NCBI GenBank assembly: GCA_949126835.1
Contig: OX421497.1
Span: 24,927,612 to 24,991,611, forward strand
From: Anisus vortex
Lineage: Eukaryota; Mollusca; Gastropoda; Planorbidae
Length of the DNA: 64,000 nt
Reading direction: 5' to 3'
The translations under genes were made by a program, and so were the position numbers. Positions 1 to 8,905 of the stretch are shown piece after piece. The notes under the pieces are model-generated. The model was not told the DNA's origin, did not search any database, and saw only the letters and a list, made by a program, of their open reading frames with translations. Position 1 is the first letter of the stretch. Each line of letters starts with the position of its first letter.

Positions 1-3
1 TAT

Positions 4-80
4 AGTCTAACTGGAGAATCGAACCCGGGTCGCCCGCATAGCAGTCCGCTACGTTTACCACTGAGCTATCCAAGACACAT
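4..80 (-). repeat. tRNA-like sequence (tRNA pseudogene or SINE head)
   Basis: On the minus strand this reads as a tRNA-like sequence with an A-box-like TAGCTCAGTGGTA, a plausible 5-bp anticodon stem with a 7-nt loop, and a B box GGTTCGATTCTC. The loop lacks the usual U33 and the acceptor stem pairs poorly, so a functional tRNA is unlikely. It is more likely a tRNA pseudogene or the head of a SINE. It lies where the 5' end of a left-hand 5'-nucleotidase paralogue might be expected, and no exon is visible there. Confidence 0.5.
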
Positions 81-199
81 GTCCGATGTGAAAAATATAG
101 GGCTAGGCCTAGATAGGTCAGTGATATCACGTGATTTCAAATTGACCAATGGGGATCCGCGGGGGACCTAACACTGTCTTTTTATATATATAGATTAGA

Positions 200-768
200 T
201 AGGCTATACAAATTAATATCCCAACTGGTGAATCTCTTTGTAGTGACGTAAACCTTCTATGAGGGCTTTTGTTACGTTTTTTTGTATCTCTACCTATCTT
301 TTTACGTCTACCTAAAACAACATGGCGTACAACGATCACCGATGACCTCCGCTCTGTTGACATAAACTGGGAAGACATCAATGCCGTTACCGCAGCAGCT
401 ACGGACAGAGGCAATTGGAGAACTATCAATGCCTGATGCGCCGAATGGCGCGGGATGATCTAAATCTACAGTAAACCTAAACCTTCTATATGCGTTGATC
501 TTGCTTAATTAAGACAGGACTACTGGAATGTCGTCTTTCTGACAAACATCATTAAAAATTGCACGACTTGTTGTCTATGTTTCATTACATACTTAGTTAA
601 CACAAAAAATGTCAAAACCTAAACAAAACCAAGGAACAAAGTCTATATTTTTAATACTTCACCTTACATGAACAAAAGGAACAATAACAGCTAAGAGTTA
701 TCTTTTCTTTATATAAAAGTATACAAGTTATACATACACAGTAGGGGGGAAAAGCAATATGTCACCTT
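200..768 (-). other. Paralogous 5'-nucleotidase upstream region, left copy, part 1
   Basis: This block resembles 32297-32695, which lies just upstream of exon 1 of the 5'-nucleotidase gene. Shared strings include AAACCTTCTATATG, AAGACAGGACTACT, GTCTTTCTGACAAA and AAGCAATATGTCACCTT in the same order. It is interrupted by a LINE tail at 261-477 and ends at the SPIN/OC1-like insertion at 773. The homology continues at 4306-4950. The likely reading is the upstream flank of another 5'-nucleotidase gene off the left edge; its exon 1 is not in the window. Confidence 0.7.
261..477 (+). mobile_element. 5'-truncated LINE tail with target-site duplication
   Basis: The plus strand at about 310-460 encodes the end of a non-LTR reverse transcriptase ORF: a PKTTWR motif, then TDDLRSVDINWED and TDRGNWRTI, the usual C-terminal tail of many LINE polymerases. 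A stop codon breaks it within this tail. The fragment is flanked by the direct repeat TAAACCTTCTAT at 249-260 and 478-489, a good target-site duplication. The same target is single at 32330-32343 in the paralogous block, which supports an insertion here. Confidence 0.75.
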
Positions 769-924
769 ATAGCAGTGGTTCTCAACCTTCTTAATGCTGC
801 GACCATTAAAGACAGCTTCCTACGTCGTGGCGACCCCCAACAGAAAATTATTTTCATTGCTACCTTGTAAATATAATTTGCTACTTTTATGAATTGTAAT
901 TTAATAAAAGTATGCCGTCGGACC

Positions 925-1162
925 GAATCGATCCATAGGATAGGTGAAGCAGTGTTCAGCAGTTTCTGTAGCATACGATGTGATTTGTGTGGCCAGTACT
1001 CTGCATCAGCCCTAACTAAAGTCAGGTACTTATCAGAGCTGGGTAGACTCAGAGACACCCTGCAGACCTGGGAAGAAATTCCTAGTCTGAACCAGGATTC
1101 GAATTCAGGACCTCCGGTACGCCAGTCGAACGCGCTGCCGCTCGGCAACATCGCCCCATAAA
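925..1162 (-). mobile_element. tRNA-derived SINE, copy 1
   Basis: On the minus strand the head has a tRNA-like A box (GTTGCCGAGCGGCA) and B box (ATTCGAATCCTGG). The body contains a GAATTTCTTCCC stretch, GTGTCTCTGAGTCTACCC and a tail with ACTGCTTCACC. It matches the SINEs at 8682, 51150 and 56528 in organisation. It interrupts the hAT element within a TAATGTAAATATC context, and the repeated AATTGTAAT on both sides is a plausible target-site duplication. Confidence 0.75.
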
Positions 1163-2065
1163 TTGTAATGTAAATATCTTATATCTTACAGAATGAACGC
1201 ATAGTGGTTAATCTCGAAAGCAATATGCGGTCTTGCTTTCTGATGTTTTGATTTCACCATAAAGTTCAAAAACAGGTTATAAAACGTTTCCTATCGACAA
1301 GCATCTCAAATCAGTGGGAAATAAACTTTTTTTCAGCGCATCCAAGTCGTTGCCCAATTATTGCGAAAACAGTGACTGTATGAAGTGTTGACCATTACCA
1401 AATTAACACAACTTATAACGCCTTTAATTAATTCTTGTAATACTTGTGGTAACGTCTTAGTTACTAATAGTTGAAATATATAGTGAGCTTCGATTACTTT
1501 TGGTGACTCATTCAGTCAGGGCCGTATTTAGGATTGTGGGGGCCCTGTTCCCAAATGGCCCTTAGTGGCCTCGCCCCTGTATTCCGAGTCCCGACATTGC
1601 TGTATGAGCCTGAGGCTGAATGATAGACTAACCAGTAACCCACTGTCTGACTCTGACTACCGATTTGGTGAGAAAATTAGCATTTTTACTTCATTTAACT
1701 TCAGTTGATCGCTTGAACACTAAAACATGAGCAACCACATAGGACTACACAATGTCCGTTAGTTAACAATCCAATTTGTGATTTCTCATTCACGGTAAGC
1801 TTATTTGTTGCAGTAGGCCTCTTTGCTAGTTCAGTCTCTGACTGTTTCTAACAGTTACATGCCCGTAAAAGTCTTTATGATTTATTCTGGTCTGAGCCTT
1901 AATTAGTGATGTTAAAAAAACTTTATTTTTACGTCTTTGATTTTATGTTGTTTTTTTGGTTGTGTTTTTTTTTTGTTCAAATATTTTGTTTTTTAATGAA
2001 TTGCATTAATATAACATAATTAAAACAAAACATTTTTTTAGTGGAAAATTAGTAGTTTTTTTTAT

Positions 2066-2290
2066 CTAAAAATAAGAAATGTATAAGTTAAATTCAATTT
2101 TTTTAACTTCTTCATCCGTTTCTTCTTTATCGTTTAAAAATTCATGTTTTGCAATGTGTTCAGCTAGAAGATAGTCATATTTTGCTATCAACTCCAGAAT
2201 ACCTAGAAAATTATCATTTTCGGCCAAACCAAAAGTTTGATTGCTTCCTCTGAATGCCAACAAACTTTATTACATTGACAAGTCGCATTA
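2066..2290 (-). pseudogene. Fragment of a DUF4371/ZMYM-type hAT transposase
   Basis: The minus-strand reading frame contains LAFRGSN, then NDNFLGILELIAKYD and LAEHIAKHEFL. This matches the pattern of the DUF4371 region in ZMYM1/ZMYM5-like hAT transposase derivatives (LALRGH, NFLELLELIAK, LxEH). Only about 65 residues are open and the surrounding frames are broken. It is a dead fragment lying inside the larger hAT insertion and probably comes from a different hAT family than the SPIN/OC1 ends. Confidence 0.55.
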
Positions 2291-2901
2291 CATTTCTCCA
2301 GTGTGTAACTGCAGTGGACAAGTAATCGTTGATGTCCGACTCAATGCTACCCAATTCTACAGCTTTACGGACAGCTGCTAACACATCTTAACATAACACG
2401 TTGTTGTTCATGCTTAGACAACCTTGCACTAGAATGACACCAGATATCGATACCAACATGTGATAGCTGCGAGCTAAGCTTTGAAAAAAGCTTACACATA
2501 TAGCGCAATAGCTTCTGATGGAGAAAAACATAGCCATTAACGATATGCACAGTCTACATTTTTAAACAGATGCTTATTAGTGCATTTACGAATGGAGACT
2601 GCTAGCCTGTTTCTGAATAAATTTACTTTCCATCTCCTTCTCATCACAACCATTAACCAACCAGGGTCCAACCAATAGACTATGAAACGTTTACTTGGTT
2701 TATCAGGCCATAATGCATCATCAATGATAATTATATTGTGTATTGTGTTTCTACCACAGCGCTATTGCTTAAATAGGCAATTTGAATGCAAATTCATTTC
2801 CGCTATATTTCCGTAAACAATCGTATAATTATCTTTTCGGCATGTTTCAAGTGCATTGTGGAACTTCCGGTTTCATTTTGTTTTGATTACAATGGCAACC
2901 A

Positions 2902-3502
2902 TTGACAAGTCTTAACGTGTATGCATGCATAAAAGTTCACAAGAAAAAACATTTCCGGTCGAATTCGATCATTTTATTCGAAACATGTCTGTGTGCTGGG
3001 TTACTGGTTGTACGAACATTTGTTGGGGATTAAAATTTCTTTCATTTCCAAAACATGTTTACAAAAGAAAACAATGCATTGTGAAAGTCAGAAGGGAATA
3101 ATCACATTTTTTAAATATCAAACTTATTGCTTAATGCAAAATAATTTTTTTATTCGTTTTTATGAATCTACAAATTTTGTTTTTTTAATAACCAAGAAAA
3201 CGCAACTCTTGACTAATTTATTTTATAAACAAGCTACAGGCGACTAACACTTGAGTAGGCTATTAATTATCGCCTACTCACTTTTGATGTTAAAAACGGA
3301 TTCCTCATAACAAATATTGTATCCTTTGTATAATTCTAAAAGACTAGAACTAGCCGTCGAGGTTGAAATCAACTGTCAATAACCAGCAAAAGCATGCTTT
3401 TTTGTTTACGTAAATACCTAAAATAATTAAACATTTAAAAATAGAACCGGAAGTTCACGATCACCCCAGTTCAAAAGGTCACGCCTAATTAAGACTTGTC
3501 GA
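2902..3502 (+). mobile_element. THAP-bearing MITE, copy 1
   Basis: The element has terminal inverted repeats TTGACAAGTCTTAA (left) and TTAAGACTTGTCGA (right) and is about 600 bp long. Two other copies lie at 18422-19025 (same orientation) and 26844-27452 (inverted). Subterminal sequence TATGCATGCATAAAAG is shared. A short THAP-like frame is at 2985-3101. The combination suggests a deletion derivative of a P-element-like transposon, but no transposase core is present. Confidence 0.7.
2985..3101 (+). pseudogene. Truncated THAP zinc-finger coding segment
   Basis: The frame begins [11 protein letters not shown], continues with FLSFPK and [12 protein letters not shown], and stops after 38 codons. 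THAP domains have an N-terminal C-X2-4-C pair, an F-x-F-P motif and a following basic helix with an invariant Trp. Here the Cys pair and FLSFPK are visible, while the Trp position is Cys and the second Cys-His pair is lost by truncation. The copy in 18422-19025 keeps [14 protein letters not shown] in a shifted frame. The domain is inferred to be the DNA-binding part of a P-like transposase and is non-functional here. Confidence 0.55.
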
Positions 3503-4305
3503 TTACGATTGTAAGCAGAGATTTACGCCTTGTTGCTGACTTAACATTCACGGATGTTTAGAAATTCATTGCACTTATATTTGCAAGTTCAGGCCAACTA
3601 GAAATAAACAAAGGCTATAAGTATTATTGTGAGGATTATGTCTTCAATATCAAAAGTGAGTATGCAAGAATTTATAGCAGAAGGCATCCATATTTTAATC
3701 AAATTTAGCGAATAGGATCGAAAGCGAAGTTGCATCCAAAACTTATGCTTGCATAAGATTTAATACTCGTCAATTCTAATTGCCAAAAGAAAAAAACTTA
3801 AAAAAAATGGGGGGGGGGGGGGAATGTGTAGGGACGCCTTTTAATGTCGGTGCCCTGTTCCAAAGAAACATGTGGAACATGCCTAAATACGTCACTGCAT
3901 TTTGTATCAAACGTTGATATTCAGACCGAATAGAATCTACATATATAATAAGTTCCAATATATTCATGAAATGTTGTCAATCGCCACTACTGCTGCGTTC
4001 AACACAGCAACTCTCTGGCACATCTGTGACTGGCCTGCATAAGTAAGCCTACATTATGGCGCCAAACCTGTCACATACGCCTTGATGTGTACGGGGAGTA
4101 TTTGGTGGGGTTGGCGCGATGATGTCATCGTAAGAGGATGTATCTGCATGTGGGCGGTTCCCGCTCTGTGACGGATAGATGAACAGTGTCTTGGTTCCTA
4201 AGACCATTGAACATATATTTATAAAATGTTTTAATTGTCTTAGGCGACCCCCGTAAAATGGTCGTTCGACCCAGGGGTCGCGACCCACAGGCTGGGAACC
4301 GCTGC

Positions 4306-4606
4306 CCTTATGGCCAAAAATATGTAATTATGTCCTCTTCTTATGTTTTATGACTGTGATGAAAGACATACACGTTAACAGATTAACATCAGGAATATTC
4401 AGGAATATGAGTCAGGAATATTTCGTACACTGAAAGGTTTACATTTAGGGTTAAGTATGGGCGTAGGATACTCTAGGTTTGTAAATATTATTTTATAAGC
4501 TCTGCCATTTTGAAATTTGGGTTCGCCACTTAATTTTTGTTTATCCATGTAGTAATAGGGTAGTATGATATAGACGTGAACGCACCACAACATCCCAACG
4601 AAACTT
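4306..4606 (-). other. Paralogous 5'-nucleotidase upstream region, left copy, part 2
   Basis: This resembles 32700-32940 upstream of the main gene. Shared strings include GACTGTGATGA/GACTATGATAA, CACGTTAACAGATTAA, TCAGGAATATT, AAGTATGGGCGTAGG and GGGTTCGCCACTTAATTTTTG. It leads directly into the 33-bp array at 4607-4950, just as 32700-32940 leads into the array at 32940-34455. Confidence 0.7.
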
Positions 4607-4950
4607 TTATGTATGGATAAAGCGATCCTACCATATTATTCATAAATGGATAAAGCGATCCTACCACATTATTCATAAATGGATAAAGCGATCCTACCAC
4701 ATTATTCATAAATGGATAAAGCGATCCTACCACATTATTCATAAATGGTTAAAGCGATCCTACCACATTATTCATAAATGGATAAAGCGATCCTACCACA
4801 TTATTTATAAATGGATAAAGCGATCCTACCACATTATTCATAAATGGATAAAGCGATCCTACCACATTATTCATAAATGGATAAAGTGATCCTACCACAT
4901 TGTTCATAAATGGATAAAGCGATCCTACCACATTATTCATAAATGGACCA
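4607..4950. repeat. 33-bp minisatellite, left copy (about 10 units)
   Basis: The unit is 33 bp (TAAATGGATAAAGCGATCC plus TACCACATTATTCA). It is open on the minus strand, giving repeated MNNVVGSLYPF, but there is no sign it is coding because the same family at 32940-34455 is much less conserved and largely not open. Unit-to-unit identity is high, so this array looks recently homogenised. Confidence 0.9.
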
Positions 4951-4999
4951 AGTTATCTTGAAATCCTCATATTGATTTTGTAATTAAAAAGTCTAACGA

Positions 5000-6080
5000 A
5001 ACAATAGGATTCATAAAAAGGAACTTTTATTATTAAATTAAATAAGAATATAAAACTAAAATGATATTTCACATTAGTTAGGCCTATACTTAGAGGCGTA
5101 TTTATGCATGTTCCACATGTTCCTATGGAACAGGGGCCCCTACACAAAAGGGACACCCACACATTCCAAAATAACAATTTTATTCTTTTCCTTCGGTAAT
5201 TAGAACAATGCTGTTGTAGAAGCGCACAATGAACAAACACCGTGAATGGGAAATCACATTTGATTTTTAAGTGACACTGGCAGGATCCAGTTCACGAGGG
5301 GGCCCCCACATAAATATGGCTTTAAGGAACAGGGCCCCACAATCCTAAATACGGCCCTGCCTATACTAGAATATGCATCATGCATAAACTAAAGAAAACA
5401 TAAACAAATTAGAAAAATTCAGAAAAAAAGCTGCAAGGTTCATTAGTAGCGAACATTCATAACTGACAAGAGTAACACCAATAGTCAAATCGCTAAACCT
5501 AGAAAATCAAACAAAATATTAGGATTCATGAAAAGGATTTTTTACAAATGTAATGAGAACATAAAACTAAAATGCTATCACACATTAGTTAGGCCTATAC
5601 TAGAATATGTATAATCTGTATGACTGTATGGGACCTATCAAAAAAAAAAAAAACATTTAAAAATTTGAACAAATTCAAAAAGAGCTGCAAGGTTCATAAC
5701 TAGTGAATATTACCAACTAACAAAAGTAACACCATTAGTCAAATCACTAAACCTAAAAACACTAGCGGACAGAAGGGCAAAGAGTAAAGTAGTAAAAATA
5801 CATAAGGCATTAAACTCTAATTTAGAAATTATACAACCCGATAACAACCTGTTGCAAAGCTCAGATAAACATTAAGACAAAAACACTTTCTTTATCCCTT
5901 ATGCGAGCACAAATACATATCTTAGTAGTCTTTCTTCCCAAGTGGCATTCGGGCATGGAATTGGTTGCCTGAACAAACCAGGGAAACCAGTAACTTAACA
6001 TAATTTAAAACATTAATAAAGATGCAAGACTAGACTTGGACCACGGATGAGCGTAGGACGCAATTTACTTCTTAATAGAA
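5000..6080 (+). mobile_element. Degenerate LINE reverse-transcriptase 3' fragments
   Basis: Broken plus-strand frames encode the C-terminal side of a CR1/jockey-like LINE polymerase: LGFMKRIFYKC, HTLVRPILEY, then TPLVKSLNLKTLADRRAKSK and NTFFIPYAR. Two or three overlapping copies seem present (about 5010-5100, 5365-5530 and 5530-6080). Stops and frameshifts are frequent. Between them, at 5100-5160 and 5290-5365, lie GGGGCCCC-rich ends of a small DNA element. Confidence 0.6.
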
Positions 6081-6111
6081 AAAGCGTCTGTAATATATAT
6101 ATATATATATT

Positions 6112-6180
6112 GTGCCTTGGAATCGATCACCAGCATCTAGCAGTAAATTATTTAGATACTTCTATCTTATTTTGTTTCAC
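6112..6180 (-). pseudogene. Degenerate copy of 5'-nucleotidase exon 3
   Basis: The minus strand matches the start of exon 3 (29640-29705) and its acceptor: CTGCAG then GTGAA, followed by CTGCTAGATGCTGGTGA and TTCCAAGGCACAAT. The DAGD metal-binding motif is still readable but indels and a stop break the frame, and homology is lost at an AT-repeat at 6090-6110. Intronic homology continues to about 6260 (TTAGTTTGATTG). No partner exons are next to it, so it is an isolated pseudo-exon left by an old partial duplication. Confidence 0.75.
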
Positions 6181-6378
6181 CTGCAGTTGAAAAAAAAAAC
6201 GCTTATTATATGCATATAGTAAATATAATTTATAGGTTAGTTTGATTGTCAAGATTAAAGACCAACTAAACAGAAATATTACGTCAAACACGCAAACTAT
6301 AGAAATATTTAAAATTTGTATTCAGCATCAGAATGCTAATAAAATTATTTAAACAAAATATACATTGCATTCAACGAA

Positions 6379-6590
6379 TCAGTTAGATATTAGCATATTG
6401 TAGACGTCCGTGCGTGCGTGTGGGACATGCAGATTGAGCTGCTGACCTCGGGTTGAGCGGGACGCCTGTCGGATGCGACCTGGCTGAGTGGACATTTCCA
6501 CGTGGCGGTTCATGATCTTGTACATAGTGGCGACTTTGTTGTACTTGTTTGGATTCATTTCCCACTCCCTCTGCCTTACAGTCATGACTG
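6379..6590 (-). mobile_element. LINE reverse-transcriptase C-terminal fragment
   Basis: The minus strand gives NKYNKVATMYKIMNRHVEM, then a TRGQQ motif and LHVPHARTDVYNM. The order (MYKI, RTRG-like, VPxARTDxY) matches the C-terminal region of CR1/jockey-like LINE ORF2 proteins, which normally continues with SFFP and WN.LP. That continuation is lost here. Local GC content is higher than the surrounding AT-rich DNA, as expected for old coding sequence. Confidence 0.5.
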
Positions 6591-7079
6591 CGCAACTAAT
6601 GTACGGCGCATGCATTTGTGAATTAGAGATAGGAATTGAACCAAACTCGATCCAAACACCACTGGCGTAGCTAAGTGGGGAGGGGGGGGCAGGGGGGGGG
6701 ACATATGTCCCCGGGCGCCACGTTAGGGGGCGCCAAAATGAGTATTAAAATTAATAATTTAATTTAATTTTGATGTATACTAATGTATCCCATACGTTTG
6801 CAAGACTGAATTTTGGAGCTCCACAAATATCTTCATTACAAACCAGTTGGCAAACATGATTTTGGCGCCCCCATTGAGCATTAAGGAGCGCCATTTTACT
6901 CATAAACAAATAACACATCCACAATGTAGGATTGCTGATGGTGTTTTTTGTTAAACAAAGATAAGTTCGGGTTTAAATATTATTCTTCATATACAGAAGG
7001 TGGCATCTGGTTTTAACAATTATACAGGTTGGATAATTTCGAGTCGAATATAGGATTTTACGGTATCTTTTTTTGACTC

Positions 7080-8509
7080 AATACCCGATCTAGGACACTG
7101 GGAACAGCTTTCTCGAGTCATCAGATTTGTGGATGTGGATTTTCAAACTATAAAAGTAACCATCAAAGAATCAGATACATTCCAAAGACGCAGCAAGCAT
7201 TGAAAGAGTTATCGTAGAGAAACTGGAATCTGATAACATTCCTCTAGCCGACTGTCGGTCACAATGTTATGACAATGCTGCTGTAATGACTTTGCATATA
7301 TCCGTCCTTTAACAGCGAATTTGTGCCAGAAATCACAGAGCATTGTTTGTCAACTGTGACAACTACATCTTAAACTTAGGAGTACACTCAGATAAACAGG
7401 ATCCAGTTGTTATCACATTTTTTGGAACAGTTGAAAGTATGTATTTGGTTTTCTCTCGTTCAACAACTCGTTGGGAAGAATTAAAAAGAGTTGTGCCAAT
7501 CACAGTGAAGAGGGAGTCTGAAACACGCTGAAGTGCACGATCAGAAAATGTTAAAGCTATTTTTGAAGAACTAGATGAACTAGTAGGGCTGTTGGAAAAA
7601 TTATCAGAATATGCAACTATGACGCCTGACACCAGAATTGATGCATAAACTTTGCTGGCAGGTATATTATACTTCAACTTCCTAGTTTTGTTACATTTCT
7701 GGAACATCATACTTGGGAAAATTGATCGTGTCCGGAAATGGTTGCAGGATCCTACTATGAATTTCAAGGAAGAAGCATCTGATCTTGAATCGCTGGAGCA
7801 AGAACTTGTCAACCTTTGTGATAATTTGAGCCAGGTTGCTGTAGACAATGGAAAAACACGATGCACAACTTGGGGAATCGAGGTTGACAGAAGGATTAGA
7901 CGACATCGGAAGATGCCTGGAGAATCAGCAAGAGATGCAGGACTTTCTGCAGAAGACGAAATGTCACGTGTTATGAACAGCGTAATTGATAGACTCCAAC
8001 AGGAGATATCAATACGGTTTGTACGACTAATAAAGCTAAACACCAAATATGGATTTCTACTAAACGTTAAAACGCTTCTCGCTGAGACAAATTTAGACAT
8101 ACTTCGTCAAAATTGCTTAGATTTTGGACATTTCTACGGCACTGACGTCAATGGTCACGAATTGTGCACATAAATCGGAGACTGCAAAATGCTGCTCAGT
8201 ACCCGGACTGAAGTTCTACCGGAAACTCCTTTGGATCTTCTTGGTTTTATTGTTTCATATGGATATAGAGAAGACATATTTCCGAATCTGCGCATTTCAC
8301 TGCAAATACTTCTAACAATTGCTGTTTCAATTGCAAACTGTGAGCGGTCCTTCAGCAAACTGAAGCTTATTTTGTCTTATTTACGTGCTTCAATGGGACA
8401 AGATCTTGCACTTCTTAGCATCGAAAGAGAAACACTTGAGAATATTAATTTTGACAACGTGATTGACGAGTTTGCGACAGTCACATCAAGGAGTATCAAT
8501 GTGTTGTAG
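7080..8509 (+). pseudogene. Dead ZMYM/DUF4371-type hAT transposase, copy A
   Basis: Successive plus-strand pieces read ADCRSQCYDNAA, FVNCDNYILNLGVHS, VVITFFGTVESMYLVFSRS, VKRESETR then a stop, SARSENVKAIFEELDELVG, then a long segment 7652-8173. A hAT C-terminal dimerisation region follows at 8189-8509 (LRISLQILLTIAVS, CERSFSKLKLI, LSIERETLENI). The pattern is that of ZMYM1-like proteins derived from hAT transposases. In-frame stops after SETR and at 8171 kill it. The first is shared with copy B, so inactivation preceded the duplication. Copy A lacks an in-frame 12-bp stretch that encodes RLSD in copy B. Confidence 0.8.
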
Positions 8510-8681
8510 ATAGAAGTATATTAATTATTAAGGCTTAGCACAAAGTCTTCAATTCTAAAGAATTACTTAAGTTGATGTTAAATGTGTATAACAGGTTTAA
8601 ATGGTTTTTATATTGTATTTAGAATCGTATCGATATTAAAAAAGTAAAGTACCTTTGGGACCATACTGATCATAGATCATT

Positions 8682-8905
8682 ATGGGCACAGTGGTCAAGT
8701 GGCAGCGCGTTTGACTGGCGATCCGAAGGTTCTAGGTTCGAATCCTGGGATTTTTCCCGGGACTTGAGGATGCCCCTAAGTCTACCCAACTTTACTAGTT
8801 GGCGTAAAGTAAAGGCGGCTTGGCATTGTGCTGGCCATACATCTCCTCGTATGCCGTGGCCACAGAAACTGGTGAACGCTGCTTCACTAGCCCTATGATC
8901 AGAAT
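8682..8905 (+). mobile_element. tRNA-derived SINE, copy 2 (in duplication A)
   Basis: The head is tRNA-like with A box TGGTCAAGTGGCA and B box GGTTCGAATCCTGG. It is followed by GGATTTTTCCCGGGACTTGAGG, the body segment GTAAAGTAAAGGCGGC and a tail ending in TGCTTCACTAGCCC. It is flanked by TGATCATAG/ATGATCAGAA and GTATCGATA on both sides, plausible insertion footprints. The orthologous SINE is at 56528-56755, so it predates the segmental duplication. Confidence 0.85.

Larger units (their letters stand above)
2783..3755 (+). mobile_element. Short interspersed element encoding MATITIAS peptide, interrupted copy
   Basis: Bases 2783-2901 and 3503-3755 together match, in inverted orientation, the element at about 27515-27925. 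The reading frame that starts MATITIAS in the other copies is cut after the second or third codon by the THAP-bearing MITE at 2902-3502. Beyond the insertion the frame is degenerate. The peptide family is not recognised. Confidence 0.6.
773..4304 (+). mobile_element. SPIN/OC1-type hAT transposon with nested insertions
   Basis: The left end begins CAGTGGTTCTCAACC and continues with a typical GCTGCGACC and GGCGACCCCCAAC pattern. The right end reads GGGGTCGCGACCCACAGG then GGGAACCGCTG, its inverted partner. Both are recognisable ends of the SPIN/OC1 group of hAT elements. Near-identical 8-bp flanks, CCTTATAG (765-772) and CCTTATGG (4306-4313), fit hAT target duplication. The insertion interrupts a block that is continuous at 32690-32710. 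No intact transposase is present. A SINE, another hAT fragment and a THAP-bearing MITE lie inside. Confidence 0.75.

Noticed and set aside
4..80. Functional tRNA gene
   Set aside because: The loop lacks U33 and the acceptor stem is poorly paired; called a tRNA-like repeat instead.
127..429. Minus-strand 100-aa frame as exon 1 of the left paralogue
   Set aside because: It has no NDVH motif and no signal-peptide match to exon 1, and part of it is antisense to a LINE tail at 261-477.
4530..4940. Minus-strand MNNVVGSLYPF repeat frames
   Set aside because: Arise from the 33-bp minisatellite. The homologous array at 32940-34455 does not keep the frame.
6379..6670. Novel small gene with open frames on both strands
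   Set aside because: The minus-strand motifs (MYKI, TRG, HARTDVY) match the C-terminal part of LINE polymerases.
7363..8100. 245-aa minus-strand open frame in the hAT region
   Set aside because: Shadow of the plus-strand transposase. The plus strand carries the recognisable hAT motifs, and the minus frame resembles nothing known.
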